This document shows, in pieces, positions 1 to 8,472 of a stretch of 64,000 nucleotides of DNA. Within the stretch, counting starts at the first letter, position 1. Each line of letters begins with the position of its first letter. The position numbers and the translations under genes are program-made. The notes beneath the pieces are model-generated. The model was not told where the DNA came from and searched no databases. It saw only the letters and a list, made by a program, of their open reading frames with translations. Source of the DNA: Brevibacillus fluminis (GTDB taxonomy: Bacteria; Bacillota; Bacilli; Brevibacillales; Brevibacillaceae); contig NZ_RHHQ01000003.1 of assembly GCF_003710825.1 (NCBI RefSeq), positions 1 to 64,000 on the forward strand, written 5' to 3'.

Positions 1-297
1 CTCTCAGGTCGGCTACGCATCGTCGCCTTGGTAAGCCGTTACCCCACCAACTAGCTAATGCGCCGCAGGCCCATCTGTAAGTGATAGCTTGCGCCATCTT
101 TCCGTTTCGGATCATGCGATCCAAAACCCTATCTGGTATTAGCATAAGTTTCCCTATGTTATCCCAGTCTTACAGGCAGGTTGCCTACGTGTTACTCACC
201 CGTCCGCCGCTAGCCCCCGAAGGGACTCGCTCGACTTGCATGTATTAGGCACGCCGCCAGCGTTCGTCCTGAGCCAGGATCAAACTCTCCATTAAAG
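1..297 (-). rRNA. rrs: 16S ribosomal RNA, 5' end (truncated by window edge)
   Basis: Read on the minus strand, this is the conserved start of bacterial 16S rRNA. The complement of the universal 27F primer site (AGAGTTTGATCCTGGCTCAG) lies at about 270-290, followed by the GAACGCTGGCGGCGTGCC segment and helices of the 5' domain. The gene runs off the left edge, so only about the first 300 nt are present. The exact mature 5' end (about 295-300) cannot be fixed from sequence. The upstream leader and two promoters lie to the right. Confidence 0.97.
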
Positions 298-449
298 TTG
301 AGTTGAAGCTGATTCCAAGACTTGCTTGGCTTGTTACATTATGTGATGTCACTTGGACAATCACGTTATCTTTTCGCTTTCGCTGTTCAGTTTTCAAAGA
401 GCATGTTTTTTAAAAGCTTGCCGCGCCTTTCCTTGACAGCGACCCTTTT
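298..449 (-). other. rRNA operon leader with boxA-like antitermination segment
   Basis: This is the transcribed leader between the promoter-proximal start and 16S rRNA. At 382-402 the minus strand carries GCTCTTTGAAAACTGAACAG, the conserved leader block found before rRNA genes in Bacilli and associated with antitermination and processing. The small plus-strand ORF overlapping this stretch is a by-product. No protein gene is supported here. Confidence 0.6.
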
Positions 450-479
450 AATTTACCACATCATCATCATCTGTGTCAA
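450..479 (-). promoter_or_regulatory. rRNA promoter P2 (SigA-type)
   Basis: On the minus strand TTGACA (474-479) and TAAATT (450-455) are separated by 18 bases, upstream of the 16S leader. The perfect -35 and the position fit a strong vegetative rRNA promoter. The transcription start is inferred. Confidence 0.7.
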
Positions 480-543
480 CAACTATTTTCTTGCGTTTGT
501 TTCGCTCGATTCATTTCGTCGTTGATCAGAAGTGACGTTTGTT

Positions 544-573
544 AATATAGCACGCGGGCTCTATTCGAGTCAA
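544..573 (-). promoter_or_regulatory. rRNA promoter P1 (SigA-type)
   Basis: On the minus strand TTGACT (568-573) and TATATT (544-549) are separated by 18 bases, about 95 bp upstream of the second promoter. Tandem promoters are usual for rRNA operons of Bacilli. The spacer is GC-rich next to the -10, as in other stable RNA promoters. Confidence 0.7.
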
Positions 574-608
574 TAGTCTTTTTTAAAAAACATCGAAACA
601 TAGAAGCT

Positions 609-1481
609 TTACGTGGCCGTAGCTAAATATCCTTTTTCGGCAACCTGGCCAGCCTCTTGCAGAACAGCCACTTCATACAACAGACCTCTTTTGACCATCT
701 TGTCCAACAGCATCTGCAAATCGATTTCCACCTTTTCCAGGTCCGGATGCCGCTTCAGCTCCTGCAAAAACCAAGGGCGGTTTTCCGTCTGCATCACATC
801 CACCAGCAATTGAGTGGATGACTTCAGCTTTGACATCACGTTCACCTCAATCGGCAAAAGCATCAGCTCGATCCGCTTTTCTAACGGCTCCTGACTCGTG
901 ATCAGCTCCTCATACAGTTTGTAAACGGATGGATCCAGCTGCTTCACCCGCGCCCACAGCGATAAGTCGTGCATCTCGCAAGATTCGCAAATGACGAGGC
1001 GCGCCCATTTTTGCAGGGCGATGATCACGGCTTGGTAAGCATCCAGCGTCAAATGTCGGTGCAGCAGCTCCTTCGCCTCGTTATAATGACGCAAGAAACC
1101 AGAGTACTCGACACACACTTGGTATTTCTTCCTTTTGGCAACGTGTTTTTGCAACCGTTCGCTAAATTTGCTTATATACTGATTTTTGTCCCAAACCGTT
1201 TCTGCGTAAACCAGCATTTGACGCAGACGCTCGTCAATTTCTCCTTGGATGGCACATGTCTCCAGTTGCCATTGGCTGATGCGGTAGACGAGGAGGTTTT
1301 TCTCTTCAAATACGAGCTGTGAAACGTCGACTTGCGTTGCAGCGCTATTCACTATAATAAGATACAGGAGATCAATACCGTCTAGCGGGTAAAAACGATT
1401 GGGCTGTTGAAGCACTAACACAGACTGGATCTGTTCCTCTTGAATTACCTTCTGTGTAAATGCGTCGAGATTTGCAGCCAT
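609..1481 (-). CDS. ygxA: YgxA-like nucleotidyltransferase-like protein
   Basis: This 290-aa soluble protein resembles Bacillus subtilis YgxA, a nucleotidyltransferase-like protein of unknown reaction encoded beside an rRNA operon and perR, the same setting as here. The N-terminal third has the alternating hydrophobic pattern of a nucleotidyltransferase fold, but I do not see a clear GS...DxD metal-binding motif, so it may be catalytically degenerate. The middle is helical and rich in charged residues, and the C-terminus (about 235-285) looks like a winged-helix segment. The start is supported by AGGAGGT ahead of the ATG at 1481. The assignment rests on context and overall resemblance; the function is unknown. 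Confidence 0.8.
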   Translation of the reverse strand: MAANLDAFTQKVIQEEQIQSVLVLQQPNRFYPLDGIDLLYLIIVNSAATQVDVSQLVFEEKNLLVYRISQWQLETCAIQGEIDERLRQMLVYAETVWDKNQYISKFSERLQKHVAKRKKYQVCVEYSGFLRHYNEAKELLHRHLTLDAYQAVIIALQKWARLVICESCEMHDLSLWARVKQLDPSVYKLYEELITSQEPLEKRIELMLLPIEVNVMSKLKSSTQLLVDVMQTENRPWFLQELKRHPDLEKVEIDLQMLLDKMVKRGLLYEVAVLQEAGQVAEKGYLATAT

Positions 1482-1611
1482 ACGTGCACCTCCTGTGGCT
1501 CTTAATTGCCAATATGGATTCTACAGTCGTTGAAAAGTTCCTGCTTTTGCACGGGAGAGAATAACGCTTTTAAAAGGCTTATGCTATACTGGAGGCTAGG
1601 AGGAATGATCG

Positions 1612-1989
1612 ATGCATAAAACGGACCGATTGAGCAAAATCAAACGCATGCGCACATGGGCCAACTGGAACATGGGCGTCGGCATTTTACTTATGTATCT
1701 TGGCTATGCATTCTTTGCAGGCTATCTGGGTTCCTGGCTGAAAGGCTCGTACATATTTATGACCTGCCTCCTGCTGATCGGCTTCATCGGCATGATGGTT
1801 AGTACGGTATTATTCATGATTTCCGGCATGATTTCCACGACCGCAGCGCAGGTCGAATGCCCTTCCTGCAAAAAGGCGACCAAAATGCTCGGTAAGGAAG
1901 ACGCCTGCATGTTTTGTGGACAGCCTCTTTTTTTGGAAGAAGACGAACACGCATCAAAAAGCTCGCAAATGGAACAAAAAACCACCTGA
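1612..1989 (+). CDS. ygzB: YgzB-like two-TM protein with zinc ribbon
   Basis: This 125-aa membrane protein matches the YgzB (DUF2614) family. It has two hydrophobic segments at about residues 20-40 and 45-70, then a cytosolic tail with two CxxC pairs (CPSCKK and CMFCGQ, about residues 83-103) expected to bind one zinc ion, and a charged C-terminus. AGGAGG lies 7-8 bases before the ATG. In B. subtilis ygzB sits between perR and ygxA; here it is divergent from ygxA with a short shared promoter region. The molecular function is unknown. Confidence 0.8.
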   Translation: MHKTDRLSKIKRMRTWANWNMGVGILLMYLGYAFFAGYLGSWLKGSYIFMTCLLLIGFIGMMVSTVLFMISGMISTTAAQVECPSCKKATKMLGKEDACMFCGQPLFLEEDEHASKSSQMEQKTT

Positions 1990-2003
1990 TCGGTGGTTTT
2001 TTT
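1981..2003 (+). terminator. Intrinsic terminator of ygzB
   Basis: ACCACC (1981-1986) pairs with GGTGGT (1992-1997) and is followed by a T-run. The ygzB stop codon lies in the loop, so translation ends inside the terminator hairpin. Confidence 0.85.
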
Positions 2004-2038
2004 CGTGTGATCGATATGCTTTGTATTCTAACGCCAAG

Positions 2039-3781
2039 TTAATTCCCTGGCTTGAGCTGTTCATCAATCGTCGTCCAAATATTTGGTGTCTCAAAACCGC
2101 GGCGCCATACCGCCGCACCCGCCAACTTGTATTTGTGGACAAGGTCCATCCGTTTCTGGATCGAGTTCTCATCCTCCAGCCACATTTTGTAGGTAGCGTT
2201 ATCGGTTGGATCGGTATAGCTGACAAAGAGCTGTCCAGTTTCCGCGTCAGGTGCTGGCGTCAGCTTCCGTTCGCTGATCCATTCCTGTGCGCTCGTCATG
2301 GAGAGCGCTTTTGATGACACCTTCACCGTTCCATCCGGCTGCTTCACTTCTTTCCACAAGCGCGTGTAGAACGGAACGCCCAAAAGCAGTTTTTGGTGCG
2401 GCACTTCCTCGAGCACGCCTTTGAGTCCATCTTCCGTCCATGGCAGCGAAGCAACGGAGCCGGAAACGGTGCTTGCAGCAGGATGTTCGTCATAGGTCAT
2501 GACCGCCATGTAATCGACGGTTTCGGCCAAGCGGGCACGATCGTAAAAACGCGACCAACGATCGCTCGTCGATTTTATGGTCACATCCATCGAGACGGTC
2601 AGTCCCTGCTCATGCAAATATGGCGTAAGCTCGCGGACGAATTGCACGAGTTTATCCTTTTCGTCAATATAGACGTTTTCAAAATCAAGGTTGATTCCAT
2701 CCAGCTTGTACATGGAGGCGTATTGCAAAATCTGCGCAATCATTTTTTCCCGGAGCGTAAAGTTGCCCAGCACCGCCTTGGTCCAATCGGGATTGAAGCC
2801 GTTGGAAACTAGGCCCCACACTTTATACCCTTTGCTGTGTGCCCATTTTACGTAAGCCGCATCCGCTTTGTTTGTAAACGTCCCTTTGTCATCCTTCAGT
2901 TCGAACCAGGTGGGCGAAACGACGTTCAAGCCTGCCATTTCAGGAAAATTCGCTGTATTTGCTGTCTTTTTGGTGACCTGCTCCCATGCTAGAACGATCT
3001 TTTTGCCGAGCGGCTTCCAAGCTGCTGCCTCCTGCTGAATCGTTGGACTGACAGGGGCAATCGTTTTGATGGTAGTCAGCGAAACCGCTTCTTTCGGCAA
3101 GTAGCCCACCAAGCCGTTTTCCGCTTGCACCCGGTACCAGCCCTCCAGCTCAGCCAAAACTTGCACGATCGAATCGCCAGCCAGCTCGCCCACAATCGGA
3201 TTTTTTACACTAGCCCCGATCCGCAGCGGCTGAGCGTCCCCATCGGATAGGACTTTCCCTTCCTGAACGCTAGCACCGTGCTTGGCCACTTTCAGCACAT
3301 TTGTTTCCGCCACGAGATCGAGCTGGAACGGATACAGCTTTTCCAACGGAGCATACGGTACATAGCGGATGCCATCTTGCTCGGTCAGCGGAATCTGCAG
3401 CGAAACCGGTATTTTGTTCAAATAAGCGGTCAGCTGGCCGCTCTCCATTCGCAATACCCTGTCTTTAGTCGTAATGATCAAGGAATTCGTCGGTTCGTCC
3501 CAAAAAGCATTGGGATCGAGGTGCGCCTTGATAAAATCGAATGGCAGCATGATCTGCCCATTTTCTGTGCGATACGGCTGCTCGAATGCTTCTCCGTTAA
3601 AGACAATGACATTGGTTTTCCCGTCAAAAGGCGCGACATGTTCCGTAGAAGGCAATTGATTCACGTACCAAATCCCGATACTCCCCACAACCAAGACAAA
3701 AAAGCAGAGAAGCATCAGACGCGGTCCCCACAATTTTCGTTTTCGCTTGATGCGCGGAGGAGAATGTAACGATAGGCTCAC
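2039..3781 (-). CDS. Membrane-anchored GH18 glycosidase with stalk-like and SH3 domains
   Basis: This 580-aa surface protein probably hydrolyses peptidoglycan or another beta-linked aminosugar polymer. A basic N-terminus precedes one membrane segment (about 20-42). Residues 50-165 resemble the copper-amine-oxidase N-terminal-like domain common in wall-associated proteins of Bacilli. An SH3-like domain follows (about 175-235), then a glycoside hydrolase family 18 domain (about 255-575). The catalytic motif DGINLDFE is at 361-368, with E368 as predicted proton donor and D366 as assisting acid. The layout recalls spore-cortex and wall hydrolases of the YaaH/SleL group but with an anchor instead of LysM repeats. 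A GTG start is supported by GAGGAGG. It ends convergently with ygzB. Confidence 0.85.
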   Translation of the reverse strand: MSLSLHSPPRIKRKRKLWGPRLMLLCFFVLVVGSIGIWYVNQLPSTEHVAPFDGKTNVIVFNGEAFEQPYRTENGQIMLPFDFIKAHLDPNAFWDEPTNSLIITTKDRVLRMESGQLTAYLNKIPVSLQIPLTEQDGIRYVPYAPLEKLYPFQLDLVAETNVLKVAKHGASVQEGKVLSDGDAQPLRIGASVKNPIVGELAGDSIVQVLAELEGWYRVQAENGLVGYLPKEAVSLTTIKTIAPVSPTIQQEAAAWKPLGKKIVLAWEQVTKKTANTANFPEMAGLNVVSPTWFELKDDKGTFTNKADAAYVKWAHSKGYKVWGLVSNGFNPDWTKAVLGNFTLREKMIAQILQYASMYKLDGINLDFENVYIDEKDKLVQFVRELTPYLHEQGLTVSMDVTIKSTSDRWSRFYDRARLAETVDYMAVMTYDEHPAASTVSGSVASLPWTEDGLKGVLEEVPHQKLLLGVPFYTRLWKEVKQPDGTVKVSSKALSMTSAQEWISERKLTPAPDAETGQLFVSYTDPTDNATYKMWLEDENSIQKRMDLVHKYKLAGAAVWRRGFETPNIWTTIDEQLKPGN

Positions 3782-3911
3782 AACGGTTCCTCCTCATTTC
3801 TTTTCCCGATCATACTTTGTATGTAATGTTTACTTCCGCATTTCCCCAAGCAATAAGACGTTGAAAGGCAACAAGAAGTTACATTTCCGTATCCCTCTTC
3901 CACCTGGACAA

Positions 3912-3958
3912 AAACAAAAAAACATCTTCACTACCGTTCGTCACAGCAGATAAGATGT
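3912..3958 (-). terminator. Probable terminator of perR
   Basis: On the minus strand ACATCTT pairs with AAGATGT around a 23-nt loop and is followed by seven T. The stem is short but lies directly after perR. Confidence 0.55.
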
Positions 3959-3980
3959 CTTCTTCAAGGGTGAAACGCGA

Positions 3981-4412
3981 TCAATGCGGTTTTTTCTGGC
4001 AATCTTCACACAATCCGTATACTTCCATTCGGTGTCCCGTCACCTTGAAGCCTGTAAGCTGTACAGCAGAATGCTCAGCTTCACTCAGGTACGGAAACTG
4101 GAAGTCACGGATAACTCCACAGCCGGAGCAGATCACGTGATAGTGCTCTTCCTCTACATTTGCGTCAAAACGGCTGGATGCGTCACCATAAGTGAGCTCT
4201 TTAACCAGCCCGGCATCTTTAAAGACACGCAGGTTGTTATAGATCGTCGCAACACTCATGTTGGGGAATTGTCCCTCAAGCGCCTTGTATATCTCATCAG
4301 CAGTAGGATGGTTCATTGCATCCAAAAGATACGCCAAGATCGCATGACGCTGCGGAGTCATGCGCACTCCGGTATGCTTCAAAATTTCGATCGCTTTTTC
4401 CACTCGCGCCAT
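3981..4412 (-). CDS. perR: Peroxide-sensing Fur-family repressor PerR
   Basis: This 143-aa metal-dependent repressor senses H2O2 by iron-catalysed histidine oxidation and controls catalase, Dps-like, haem and iron-uptake genes in Bacilli. The N-terminal winged helix includes MTPQRHAIL and the recognition region [12 protein letters not shown]. Regulatory-metal ligands expected for PerR are all present: H35, D83, H90, H92 and D103. The aspartate at 83 (FDAN) is the residue that favours PerR over Fur. The structural zinc site is C95/C98 and C135/C138. I chose the ATG at 4412, 11 bases after AGGAGG, over an upstream GTG that overlaps the ribosome site. Two overlapping Per boxes just upstream indicate autoregulation. 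Confidence 0.93.
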   Translation of the reverse strand: MARVEKAIEILKHTGVRMTPQRHAILAYLLDAMNHPTADEIYKALEGQFPNMSVATIYNNLRVFKDAGLVKELTYGDASSRFDANVEEEHYHVICSGCGVIRDFQFPYLSEAEHSAVQLTGFKVTGHRMEVYGLCEDCQKKPH

Positions 4413-4452
4413 ATCATCTTGCACCTCCTATCCGTAAGCATCGTGGTAACAA

Positions 4453-4478
4453 TTACAATCATTTTAGAATTGTTATAA
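4453..4478. promoter_or_regulatory. Double Per box in perR promoter
   Basis: Two overlapping 15-bp matches to the Per/Fur-type consensus TTATAATNATTATAA are present. TTAGAATTGTTATAA (4464-4478) matches 12 of 14 defined positions and TTACAATCATTTTAG (4453-4467) matches 11 of 14. They lie between the perR start and a TTGACA -35 (4498-4503, minus strand), over or just past the -10 region, where PerR binding would block transcription. Confidence 0.65.
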
Positions 4479-4518
4479 ATAAAGTGTATCTCTAGTTTGT
4501 CAAAGATGTCAATATCTA

Positions 4519-5172
4519 TTACGATGAAGCCTTCGACTTGGAAAGATTCCGTCTTGACGGGCACGCATCGAACAGCGGACAGGTTGCGCACTGCGGGTTT
4601 TGTGCCTTGCAGTGGTAGCGTCCGAAAAAGATCAGGCGATGGTGGTTCACTGTCCATTCCTTTTTCGGGATTTTGCGCATCAGCGTCTTTTCCACCTGCA
4701 GCGGCGTGTCCTCTTCCTCACAAAAGCCAAGGCGTTTGGAAACACGCTCCACATGCGTATCGACAGCCAGAGCAGGGACACCGAACCAGGTCGAGACGAC
4801 GACGTTTGCCGTTTTGCGCCCGACACCCGGCAGCTTGACCAGCTCTTCGTGCTTCTCCGGAATTTCGCCATCGTAGTGATCAATCAACATCCGACACAAT
4901 TCTTGAATATGCTTCGCTTTATTTTTATATAACCCGATTTGCCGAATGTCTTCTTGAAGCTCTTCAAGCGGAACCATCAGGTAATCGGTCGGCGTTTTGT
5001 ACTTTTGAAACAGTCGCTCCGTGACTTGGTTCACCTTTTTATCCGTGCATTGTGCAGACAACAGCACCGCGATTGTCAGCTCAAGGGCATTGGTATGATT
5101 CAGCTCGCAATGCGCATCGGGGAACATGTCCGCGAGCGTCTGCAGGAAACGTTTCATCGTTAGTTTCGCCAT
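4519..5172 (-). CDS. nth: Endonuclease III (DNA glycosylase/AP lyase)
   Basis: This 217-aa base-excision repair enzyme removes oxidised pyrimidines and cleaves the abasic strand. The helix-hairpin-helix LPGVGRK (114-120) carries catalytic Lys120 and is followed by catalytic Asp138 in AVDTHVERV. A C-terminal 4Fe-4S loop has the exact C-x6-C-x2-C-x5-C spacing (C188, C195, C198, C204). The length is normal for the family. In B. subtilis nth lies with dnaD; here it stands alone upstream of perR, whose promoter begins just after the nth stop codon. Confidence 0.96.
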   Translation of the reverse strand: MAKLTMKRFLQTLADMFPDAHCELNHTNALELTIAVLLSAQCTDKKVNQVTERLFQKYKTPTDYLMVPLEELQEDIRQIGLYKNKAKHIQELCRMLIDHYDGEIPEKHEELVKLPGVGRKTANVVVSTWFGVPALAVDTHVERVSKRLGFCEEEDTPLQVEKTLMRKIPKKEWTVNHHRLIFFGRYHCKAQNPQCATCPLFDACPSRRNLSKSKASS

Positions 5173-5204
5173 AGCCTGCTCCTCACCTCTTCTATATTCC
5201 TTAT

Positions 5205-5213
5205 ATTATAGCA
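5205..5213 (-). promoter_or_regulatory. Extended -10 promoter of nth
   Basis: The minus strand reads TGCTATAAT, a perfect -10 with the TGn extension, about 35 bp before the nth start. No good -35 is visible at 17 bp, which is usual for extended -10 promoters. Confidence 0.5.
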
Positions 5214-5272
5214 CGTCATCCCACTTTCACTGAGAAGACCTTTCTGGGAAAACCTCATCCGCACGTCTGGAC

Positions 5273-5315
5273 AAAAAAAGCGTGTCGGGACGCTACTTCC
5301 GCCCAACACGCTTTT
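5273..5315 (-). terminator. Terminator of the bcp-to-adenosyltransferase operon
   Basis: On the minus strand GCGTGTTGGG and its complement CCCGACACGC form a stem with one mismatch around a 12-nt loop, followed by seven T. Confidence 0.85.
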
Positions 5316-5326
5316 CGTTGCAACTT

Positions 5327-5875
5327 CTATTCGTGCAAATTTGGCTCCACATTGCCCGTCTTGCTGTTCACATAGCGGGCGGCGACAAACAGATAATCGG
5401 AAAGGCGGTTCAAATATTTGATGACGACCGTATTCACTTCTTCCGTGGACGAGAGTTGAACGGCTTTTCGCTCAGCTCTGCGCACGACCGTACGAGCCAC
5501 ATGAAGCGCTGCTGCACTTGGGTGGCCGCCTGGCAGAACAAAATTGGTGAGTGGCGGCAAATGACCGTCGAGCGTATCGATCTGGGCTTCCAGCTCGAGG
5601 ACATCCTGCTCCTGAATCGGCCATCCCACCTTTTTATCGGCTGGCGTGGCCAACTCTGCCCCGATATGGAACAGCTTCGTCTGTACAATATGGAAAAAAC
5701 CGCGCAGCTCGCCCCATTGATCGTCCTGCGGCAGCGTGGACAGCGCAAGCCCGATCACCGAGTTCGCCTCGTCGCAAGTCCCGTATGCCTCGACCCGGTC
5801 CGCATATTTGGGCACACGCGCGCCGTACACAAGCGATGTTTCCCCTTTGTCGCCCGATTTCGTGTATATTTTCAT
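5327..5875 (-). CDS. PduO-type ATP:cob(I)alamin adenosyltransferase
   Basis: This 182-aa enzyme transfers the adenosyl group of ATP to cob(I)alamin, making coenzyme B12. The N-terminal ATP-binding segment is TKSGDKGETSLVYG (5-18), matching the TxxGDxGxT signature of the PduO family. The arginine-rich helix VVRRAERKAV and the closing NRLSDYLFVAARYVN block carry conserved ATP- and cobalamin-facing residues. The closest well-known Bacilli homologue is YvqK. It is the last gene of a four-gene minus-strand operon, 49 bp after the methyltransferase gene and just before a strong terminator. Confidence 0.93.
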   Translation of the reverse strand: MKIYTKSGDKGETSLVYGARVPKYADRVEAYGTCDEANSVIGLALSTLPQDDQWGELRGFFHIVQTKLFHIGAELATPADKKVGWPIQEQDVLELEAQIDTLDGHLPPLTNFVLPGGHPSAAALHVARTVVRRAERKAVQLSSTEEVNTVVIKYLNRLSDYLFVAARYVNSKTGNVEPNLHE

Positions 5876-5924
5876 ACCGCATAATCCCTCCCCAGACTAC
5901 GTATTTGCAAGCCGTGAGCATCCA

Positions 5925-6680
5925 TTATTCCGCAACGAGAATCAGCTCGCTGCTTTTCGCATCAAACGGCGATTTGTCAAAAGCGCCGTACCGTTCGATC
6001 ACTTTAAAGCCGTTTAACCGCAGCAAATGGTGCAGCTCCGTCGGAAAAATGTAGCGCAGTGTGAAGCGGCCGACCACTTTTTCCGTGACGACGCCCTGTG
6101 GACTTAGCCGCTCGTACGTCCGCGTCACCTCCGAAAGCTGCTGGAAATGGTCATAGCGCGTGTAATCCCACATGGCTACCTGCTCGCCCGATTCCAACGG
6201 GAAGATGCTGCGCAGCGACATTTTTTCACTTTCTTCGTAAAGGTGTTCGATTTTCGGCACAAACACGTTCATGATCAGCTTGCCACCTGGTTTCAGATGA
6301 CGCCTGATGCAGCTGAGCGTTTTCATCTGCTCATGGATTTGCAGCAGATGCAGAAACGAGCGGAACGGAATCATGATGACCGAAAACGTTTTGCCGAGCT
6401 CGAATTTGCGCATATCGCCTTGCAGGAACGCGATCTGCTCGGAGAAACCGGCTTCTTGCGCCTTGACTTGGGCACGAGTCAGCATCTCGCTCGACAAGTC
6501 CATGCCCGTCACCTCAAGCCCTGCCTCCGCCAAAGGAATGCTGACCCTGCCTGTACCGCAAGCCAGATCAAGAACGTCCCCACCGTATTTGCGTGCCGTT
6601 TCTACATAAAAAGGAACGTCTCCAGGAACGCCGCGCTGCGTCAAATCGTAGTAATCCGCCCAGCTGTACATGTTGTTCAA
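5925..6680 (-). CDS. Class I SAM-dependent methyltransferase
   Basis: This 251-aa cytosolic protein has a Rossmann-like methyltransferase domain. Motif I is LDLACGTGRVSIPLA (about 37-51), the acidic ribose-binding position is in VTGMDLSSEML, and motif II/III is FLQGDMRKF. The C-terminal part is a small substrate domain with an aromatic beta-sheet pattern. The substrate cannot be read from sequence. It lies between the M42 peptidase and adenosyltransferase genes in the same operon, with gaps of 22 and 49 bp. Confidence 0.85.
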   Translation of the reverse strand: MNNMYSWADYYDLTQRGVPGDVPFYVETARKYGGDVLDLACGTGRVSIPLAEAGLEVTGMDLSSEMLTRAQVKAQEAGFSEQIAFLQGDMRKFELGKTFSVIMIPFRSFLHLLQIHEQMKTLSCIRRHLKPGGKLIMNVFVPKIEHLYEESEKMSLRSIFPLESGEQVAMWDYTRYDHFQQLSEVTRTYERLSPQGVVTEKVVGRFTLRYIFPTELHHLLRLNGFKVIERYGAFDKSPFDAKSSELILVAE

Positions 6681-6702
6681 CCTTGATTGCCCCTTCCGCC
6701 GC

Positions 6703-7758
6703 CTACGCCATCAGTTCGCCATGCAGCAGGTAGGCGAGAGCCAGCTTGTAGGTATTTTCAAATGATTCACGGTGCGTCCGTTCAAACGAGTGAGACGCAT
6801 CGACCCCCGGTCCGATCAGGCCGTGTACGATATCATACCCCGCCCGCAACGCAGCGCTTGCGTCAGAGCCGTAGCTCGGATAAATGTCCACCTGATAGTT
6901 AAGCCCGAGTTCATCAGCCAGCTTGACCAGATGCTTGCGCAAACCATAGTGGTACGGACCGGACGAATCTTTCGCGCAGATGGAGACGCAGTATTCGTCC
7001 GTGGTTTGACCTTCACCGATCGCGCCCATATCGATCGCCAAATACTCCACGGTTTGCGCAGGAATGTTGGAATTCGCCCCATAGCCGATCTCTTCGTTAT
7101 TAGCGATATAAAAATGCGTGGTGTACGGCAGTTTTTGTCCACTCTCTTTCAGATGGCGCAGCAAGCCGAGAATAATCGCCACGCTCGCCTTGTCATCCAG
7201 ATGTCGCGACTTGATGAATCCGCTGTCCGTCACAGCCACCCGCGGATCGTAGGAAACGAAATCGCCGACACGGATACCGAGGTCGAGCACATCCTGCTTG
7301 GACATCACCTTTTCATCCAGGCGAACTTCCATCACTTTTTCCGTCCGCTCTGTCTTGCCTACCTCGGCGCTATGCACATGAACGGACGACTTCATCATCA
7401 CGACGGTGCCGGTAAACGTTTTACCGGAAATGGCCGACTCGATCGTGCAATACTCTCCTTCCACCGTATTCCACGCATAGCCGCCGATATTGGTCAGGCG
7501 GAGCCTACCGTTTCCTTTGATCTCCTTAACCATCGCGCCCAACGTATCGACATGCGCTGCTACAAGACGGTGCTTCTCATCATTGGCTCCCTTGACTGTC
7601 GCCAACACCGCTCCTTTGTTCGTCCGCGTCACCAACAGCCCAAGCTTGCGGAATTCTTCTTCCACCCACGCAATGGCTGGGCCTGCGTTTCCTGTCGGGC
7701 TTGGAATGTTGGCAAGTGTGACAAACGATTCAATCATATAATCCGTTGGTATGCTCAT
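6703..7758 (-). CDS. M42-family metallo-aminopeptidase
   Basis: This 351-aa enzyme of the M42 glutamyl-aminopeptidase/tetrahedral aminopeptidase family trims N-terminal residues from peptides in the cytosol. Predicted co-catalytic metal ligands are H69 (AAHVDT), D188 (HLDDKA), E222/E223 (NNEEIG), D243 (AIDMG) and H323 (DASHSFERTH). The insertion at about 80-165 corresponds to the family's PDZ-like assembly domain. It is second in the operon, 30 bp downstream of bcp. Confidence 0.93.
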   Translation of the reverse strand: MSIPTDYMIESFVTLANIPSPTGNAGPAIAWVEEEFRKLGLLVTRTNKGAVLATVKGANDEKHRLVAAHVDTLGAMVKEIKGNGRLRLTNIGGYAWNTVEGEYCTIESAISGKTFTGTVVMMKSSVHVHSAEVGKTERTEKVMEVRLDEKVMSKQDVLDLGIRVGDFVSYDPRVAVTDSGFIKSRHLDDKASVAIILGLLRHLKESGQKLPYTTHFYIANNEEIGYGANSNIPAQTVEYLAIDMGAIGEGQTTDEYCVSICAKDSSGPYHYGLRKHLVKLADELGLNYQVDIYPSYGSDASAALRAGYDIVHGLIGPGVDASHSFERTHRESFENTYKLALAYLLHGELMA

Positions 7759-7788
7759 GCGTAATCATTATCCCCTTTGGCAAATAGT

Positions 7789-8256
7789 CTACTTCTGTTG
7801 ATCGCGAATGAAATCGAGCACTTCCTGCACATGGCCTTTCACCTTCACCTTCGTCCATGCCTTGGCAATGTTTCCTTCCGGATCGATGACAAAGGTAGAA
7901 CGCTCGATGCCCATAAACTCCCGGCCATACATTTTCTTCAGCACCCACACGCCGTATGCTTCCGCCACCTGGTGGTCGGTGTCGGCAAGCAGCGGGAATG
8001 GAAGCTCGTGCTTAACCGTAAACTTATCATGCGATTTGACATCGTCCGCGCTAATGCCCAGAACAACCGTGTTCAGTTTAGCGAAATCGCCGTGATAATC
8101 CCGGAAATCACATGCTTCTGTCGTGCAGCCCGGTGTCATGTCTCTTGGATAAAAGTAAAGCACAACATAGCTTCCTTTGTAATCGGAAAGCGAGATCGTC
8201 TGATTGTTACTGGCTGGCAAAGAAAACGCAGGAGCGGCTTGTCCGACTGAATTCAT
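7789..8256 (-). CDS. bcp: Thiol peroxidase, Bcp/PrxQ type
   Basis: This 155-aa peroxiredoxin reduces hydrogen and organic peroxides using thioredoxin. The peroxidatic cysteine C44 is in YPRDMTPGCTTEAC, with a probable resolving cysteine C49 five residues on, the PrxQ arrangement. I start the gene at the ATG at 8256, which follows AAGGAAGGGATTTCC. A further upstream ATG adds 15 residues (KCEQNYLFKEG...) that are the ribosome site read as protein. It is the first gene of the operon ending at the terminator near 5280. Confidence 0.95.
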   Translation of the reverse strand: MNSVGQAAPAFSLPASNNQTISLSDYKGSYVVLYFYPRDMTPGCTTEACDFRDYHGDFAKLNTVVLGISADDVKSHDKFTVKHELPFPLLADTDHQVAEAYGVWVLKKMYGREFMGIERSTFVIDPEGNIAKAWTKVKVKGHVQEVLDFIRDQQK

Positions 8257-8472
8257 GGAAATCCCTTCCTTAAAGAGATAGTTTTGCTCACATTTTACCA
8301 TACACGATCGAGAAACTTAATTTTTTCGCACATTAATGTATTAAAAACATACAGGAGCAAGTTGCGATTTGCCCAAGAAAACGATAGAATTGATGGATGG
8401 CAACAATTATAAAGAATTGTTAAGAGCGTTGATGAATCTTTCATATAGAAGCTGGACGGTGAACTGAAAGTC

